Assembly: GCA_963753385.1 (NCBI GenBank)
Contig: CAVWCC010000005.1
Span: 434,001-498,000, forward strand
DNA length: 64,000 nt
DNA from: JALZKA01 sp963753385
Lineage (GTDB): Bacteria; Actinomycetota; Thermoleophilia; Solirubrobacterales; 70-9
Reading direction: 5' to 3'
Position numbers and translations under genes: made by a program
Notes under the pieces: generated by a model
The model's input: only the letters and a program-made list of their open reading frames with translations
Databases searched by the model: none
What the model was told of the DNA's origin: nothing
In this document: positions 61,560-64,000 of the stretch, in pieces
Layout: every line of letters starts with the position of its first letter
Numbering within the stretch: position 1 is the stretch's first letter

Positions 61560-61966
61560 GCCCCGGCTTCGGCCAGGGCCTTCTTCCACTCGCGAGCCTT
61601 GCTGCGGCCCGTGAGCAGCGACATCCGCTGCGAGATCGACCCGCCGGACGGGTAGTCGTAGCTGACGACCCACTTGCGGCCGCCCGGGGTGCGGACGATC
61701 ATCATCGCGCCGCCGCCGGTGATCGGCCATGAGACGGCGCAATCGTCGAGCGAGTAGTCGAAGGCGACCACCGTCTCTCCCGAACGGATCAAGGACGCGA
61801 TGTCCTCGAGCCCGAGCTCCTTCTCGAGCCAGTCGACCGTTGCGTCGCCAGCGTCCTCGTCAAGCGTGAAGGAGATCCGCCCATCCCCGAGCGCGAGCGC
61901 GCCGGACACCGGAAACGGATTGAACCGGCTCTGCAGGAGCCAAGCCTTGTCTTCGCGAATGTCCAC
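61556..61966 (-). CDS. Conserved-looking protein of unknown function
   Basis: 136 residues from GTG 61966, preceded by a strong site (GGAAGGAAGG). An alpha/beta protein (DIREDKAWLLQSRFNPFPVSG at the start; GGRKWVVSYDYPSGGSIS) with no membrane part. The long open frame upstream to 63274 is antisense to the ferritin gene, so it is ignored. No domain recognised. Confidence 0.7.
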   Translation of the reverse strand: MDIREDKAWLLQSRFNPFPVSGALALGDGRISFTLDEDAGDATVDWLEKELGLEDIASLIRSGETVVAFDYSLDDCAVSWPITGGGAMMIVRTPGGRKWVVSYDYPSGGSISQRMSLLTGRSKAREWKKALAEAGA

Positions 61967-62092
61967 GATTCCTTCCTTCCACTCGCGCGCCCGCCCCCGC
62001 GTGCACAGGAATCGTGGCACATCGGAGCTTCGGGCGGCCGAATTCTTCGATTTCGCTAGGGTCGCGCAACAGCCCGAAATTCGAGGAGAGAG

Positions 62093-62626
62093 ATGTCCGA
62101 GAAGACGTTCGCGCAGGCCCTCAACGACCACATCCCGAAGGAGTTCGCCGCCCATCAGGCGTACCTCGCGGCAGCGATCTACTACGACGACCTGACGCTG
62201 CCACAGCTCGCCTCCTTCTTCTACCGGCAGGCGCTCGAGGAGCGAAATCACGCGATGATGATCGTGAAGTACCTGCTCGACATCGACGCGGAGGTCACGA
62301 TCCCCGGCGTCGCGGCGCCGAAGAACGGCTTCGCCGACATCGTCGAGCCGGTGCGCATGGCGCTCGACCAGGAGCGGAAGGTGACCGAGCAGTTCAACGA
62401 GCTGACCGCGATCGCCCGCGCCGCCAACGACTTCCAGGGCGAGCAGTTCCTGCAGTGGTTCCTCAAGGAGCAGGTCGAGGAGGTCGCGCTGATGGATGAC
62501 CTGCTCGACGTGATCGAGCGCGGCAAGGACCAGCCCCTCGAGATCGAGGAGTTCCTCGCCCGCGAGGGCTACGGCGACGAGGACAACGACCCGACCGCGC
62601 CGCCGGTCGCCGGCGGCAGCCTCTAG
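62093..62626 (+). CDS. Ferritin-like iron storage protein
   Basis: 177 residues. Ferroxidase ligands in EFAAHQAYLAAAIYYDD, EERNHAMMIVKYL, and the third helix with QERKVTEQFNEL and EQVEEVALMDDLL. It stores iron as ferric mineral with protection from oxidative damage. An acidic C-terminal tail follows. Ribosome site GAGGAGAGAG. Convergent with the following gene with a 4-nt overlap. Confidence 0.93.
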   Translation: MSEKTFAQALNDHIPKEFAAHQAYLAAAIYYDDLTLPQLASFFYRQALEERNHAMMIVKYLLDIDAEVTIPGVAAPKNGFADIVEPVRMALDQERKVTEQFNELTAIARAANDFQGEQFLQWFLKEQVEEVALMDDLLDVIERGKDQPLEIEEFLAREGYGDEDNDPTAPPVAGGSL

Positions 62627-63126
62627 GTCTCGCCCCGCCGGTCGGCGCGGAACCGGGCGAGCTCGGCGGCGGCGTTCGAGCGGACCTTCGAGCGCAGGAG
62701 CGGCGTCCAGCCGAGCGCGAGCCCGGGCAGGCCGAGCGCCTGCCGCGACCAGGTCCAGAACGGGAAGTCGTCCTGCTGTTCCGCGATCAGGCCGTCGGCG
62801 CCAAACCTGAAGTCCGAGCGGACGCGGTTCGTGACCTTCCGGCCGGTCTCGCCGAACGTGTACGTGGCGATCCAGCGCGCGGAGCCGGCCTGGGCATCCG
62901 CCGTCGCCTCGGGCAGCTCGACCGAAAGGTCCGTCGCCCGCGCGGTGAGCATCCGCCACATGTCGCCCGGTTGCTCGCCGTGGAGGTCGGGAAACACGGG
63001 GTCGGCGAATGATGCATCGGGCGCATAGCACGCGGCCATCGCCTCGCCGTCGTGGCGGTCGAGGCCGTCGTAGAGGCGGCGGATCGTCGCCTCGTTTCGC
63101 TCGCCGTTCGCGGCGGTGTCGTCCAT
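62623..63126 (-). CDS. SnoaL/NTF2-like protein
   Basis: 167 residues. NEATIRRLYDGLDRHDGEAMAACYAPDASFADPVF is the classical SnoaL opening; a hydrophobic cavity follows and a basic C-terminus with FPFWTWSRQALGLPG. Related to the ketosteroid isomerase fold. Function unknown; it is separated from the enoyl-CoA hydratase by 62 nt on the same strand. Confidence 0.85.
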   Translation of the reverse strand: MDDTAANGERNEATIRRLYDGLDRHDGEAMAACYAPDASFADPVFPDLHGEQPGDMWRMLTARATDLSVELPEATADAQAGSARWIATYTFGETGRKVTNRVRSDFRFGADGLIAEQQDDFPFWTWSRQALGLPGLALGWTPLLRSKVRSNAAAELARFRADRRGET

Positions 63127-63188
63127 CGGGGCGCGAGCCTAATGCGAGGCCGCCCCGCAGTCCAGAGAATGGGGCTCGGAGGACACCC

Positions 63189-63974
63189 TCATTCGCCTCG
63201 CCAAACGGGCTCGCGGTCCTCGGTGAACGCCCTTGCCCCCTCCTCGGCGTCCACCGACGCCATCGCCCGGTCATACATCGGGATGCTGCCGGACCGCAGC
63301 GCCTCGAAGGCCTGCTCGACCGTCATCGTCTCGGTCGCCGAAGCGATCGCCTTCACGGCCCGCGTCGCAAGAGGTGCCGCGGCCTCGATCTCCGCTGCCA
63401 GCGCGCGCGTCTCGTCCATCAGTGCCTCGCGCGGTGCCAACCGGTTGACGATCCCCCGGCGCTCTGCCTCGGTGCCCGAGATCGCGCGGCCCGTGAGCAG
63501 GAGCTCCATCGCAAGCGCCCGGGGCATCCGCCGCAGCAGCCGGAAGATGCCGCCGGAGTCGGGCACCACGCCGAGCTTCACCTCGGGCAGCGAGAACCGG
63601 GCGTCCGGCGTCGCCACGATCAGATCGCACGCGAGCGCCAGCTCGAATCCGCCTCCGGCCGCGTAGCCGTTCACCGCCGCGATCACCGGCTTGTCGAGGT
63701 CGAAGAGCTCGGTCAGGCCGGCAAGTCCGCCCACGCCGAAGGCTTCCGAATCCCCCGGATCGCCCGCCGCGTATGCCTTCAGGTCCCAGCCGGCCGAAAA
63801 GAAGCGATCGCCGGCGCCGGTGACGATCGCGACGCGCAGCTTCGGGTCGTCCCGGAACGCAACGAACGCCTCGCCCATCGCCTGGCTCGTGGCCGAGTCG
63901 ATCGCGTTGGCCTTCGGCCGGTCGATCGTCAGCTCGAGCGTCGATCCGCGCCGCTCGATCCTGATCCCCTCCAT
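63189..63974 (-). CDS. Enoyl-CoA hydratase/isomerase
   Basis: 261 residues. Crotonase fold: CoA-binding SAGWDLKAYAAGD, oxyanion loop AAGGGFELALACD with the first catalytic Glu, and RFSLPEVKLGVVPDSGG with the second Glu. Both catalytic Glu are present, so hydration of an enoyl-CoA is likely. Could be carnitinyl-CoA or crotonyl-CoA type. Start ATG 63974, 26 nt from the window edge. Confidence 0.9.
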   Translation of the reverse strand: MEGIRIERRGSTLELTIDRPKANAIDSATSQAMGEAFVAFRDDPKLRVAIVTGAGDRFFSAGWDLKAYAAGDPGDSEAFGVGGLAGLTELFDLDKPVIAAVNGYAAGGGFELALACDLIVATPDARFSLPEVKLGVVPDSGGIFRLLRRMPRALAMELLLTGRAISGTEAERRGIVNRLAPREALMDETRALAAEIEAAAPLATRAVKAIASATETMTVEQAFEALRSGSIPMYDRAMASVDAEEGARAFTEDREPVWRGE

Positions 63975-64000
63975 GTTTGGACCCTACGCGACGCGGGTTA

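Noticed and set aside
61967..63274. Long minus-strand open frame running upstream of the 136-residue gene
   Set aside because: It is antisense to the ferritin gene and then overlaps the SnoaL-like gene in another frame. High GC keeps it open. The strong ribosome site at 61970-61979 marks the real start.
1..64000. CRISPR array, rRNA operon, prophage or origin of replication
   Set aside because: No spaced direct repeats, no rRNA motifs, no phage structural genes and no DnaA box cluster or dnaA gene were found.

Overview
The window is one stretch of a high-GC chromosome from an actinobacterium, most likely of the class Thermoleophilia (Solirubrobacterales or Gaiellales). This placement is inferred from protein families, not from a marker gene: a secreted family beginning with a 'GTAYAA'-type signal followed by short D-I repeats, a split transketolase, the gene order comF-hpf-secA, and a programmed-frameshift prfB. 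There is no rRNA, CRISPR array, transposase, phage gene or origin. Genes are packed tightly, often overlap by 1-8 nt within operons, and convergent genes often abut or overlap.

Layout. 0.5-5.7 kb: a membrane protease, then a lipid/glycolipid locus with a PAP2 phosphatase, a diacylglycerol-kinase-like protein and an unusual MFS-GT2-PAP2 triple fusion. 5.7-10.4 kb: a MarR regulator, a LigD-like protein with a degenerate ligase domain, a flavin disulfide oxidoreductase and a helix-hairpin-helix protein. 10.5-15.8 kb: an operon ftsE-ftsX-S41 protease-rnr with smpB behind it, joining divisome control to RNA and ribosome quality control. 15.9-23.2 kb: a hydrolase, secreted proteins, a two-subunit transketolase and a methylamine-dehydrogenase-like (Mau-like) operon. 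23.3-27.4 kb: nadA, mutM and nadC. 27.4-36.2 kb: a FIST protein, prfB, tag, secA, hpf, comF and thrC. 36.3-36.5 kb: a tRNA-like, highly structured RNA locus with its own terminator. 36.6-39.5 kb: lysA-hom-cupin (aspartate-family amino acids). 39.5-53.5 kb: mixed functions, including an M23 peptidase, a CDF metal exporter, an antiporter, a thiolase, a sterol-desaturase-like protein and a seven-bladed propeller. 53.6-61.6 kb: a catabolic operon with an Orn/Lys/Arg decarboxylase, a guanidino-group hydrolase, a carbamoylase-type amidohydrolase, a cupin, a flavin reductase, an amino-acid permease, a universal stress protein and an enolase-superfamily enzyme. The end holds a ferritin, a SnoaL-like protein and an enoyl-CoA hydratase.

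Two families of short structured intergenic repeats run through the window. Family A (about 45 nt, five copies) usually ends 10-13 nt before a start codon. Family B (about 52 nt, four copies) has two hairpins whose stems covary. Inverted pairs bracket two single genes, and one B copy is translated as the C-terminus of ComF. Three otherwise intact genes carry single-base +1 shifts (four in all), so either the assembly has base errors here or these genes are decaying.
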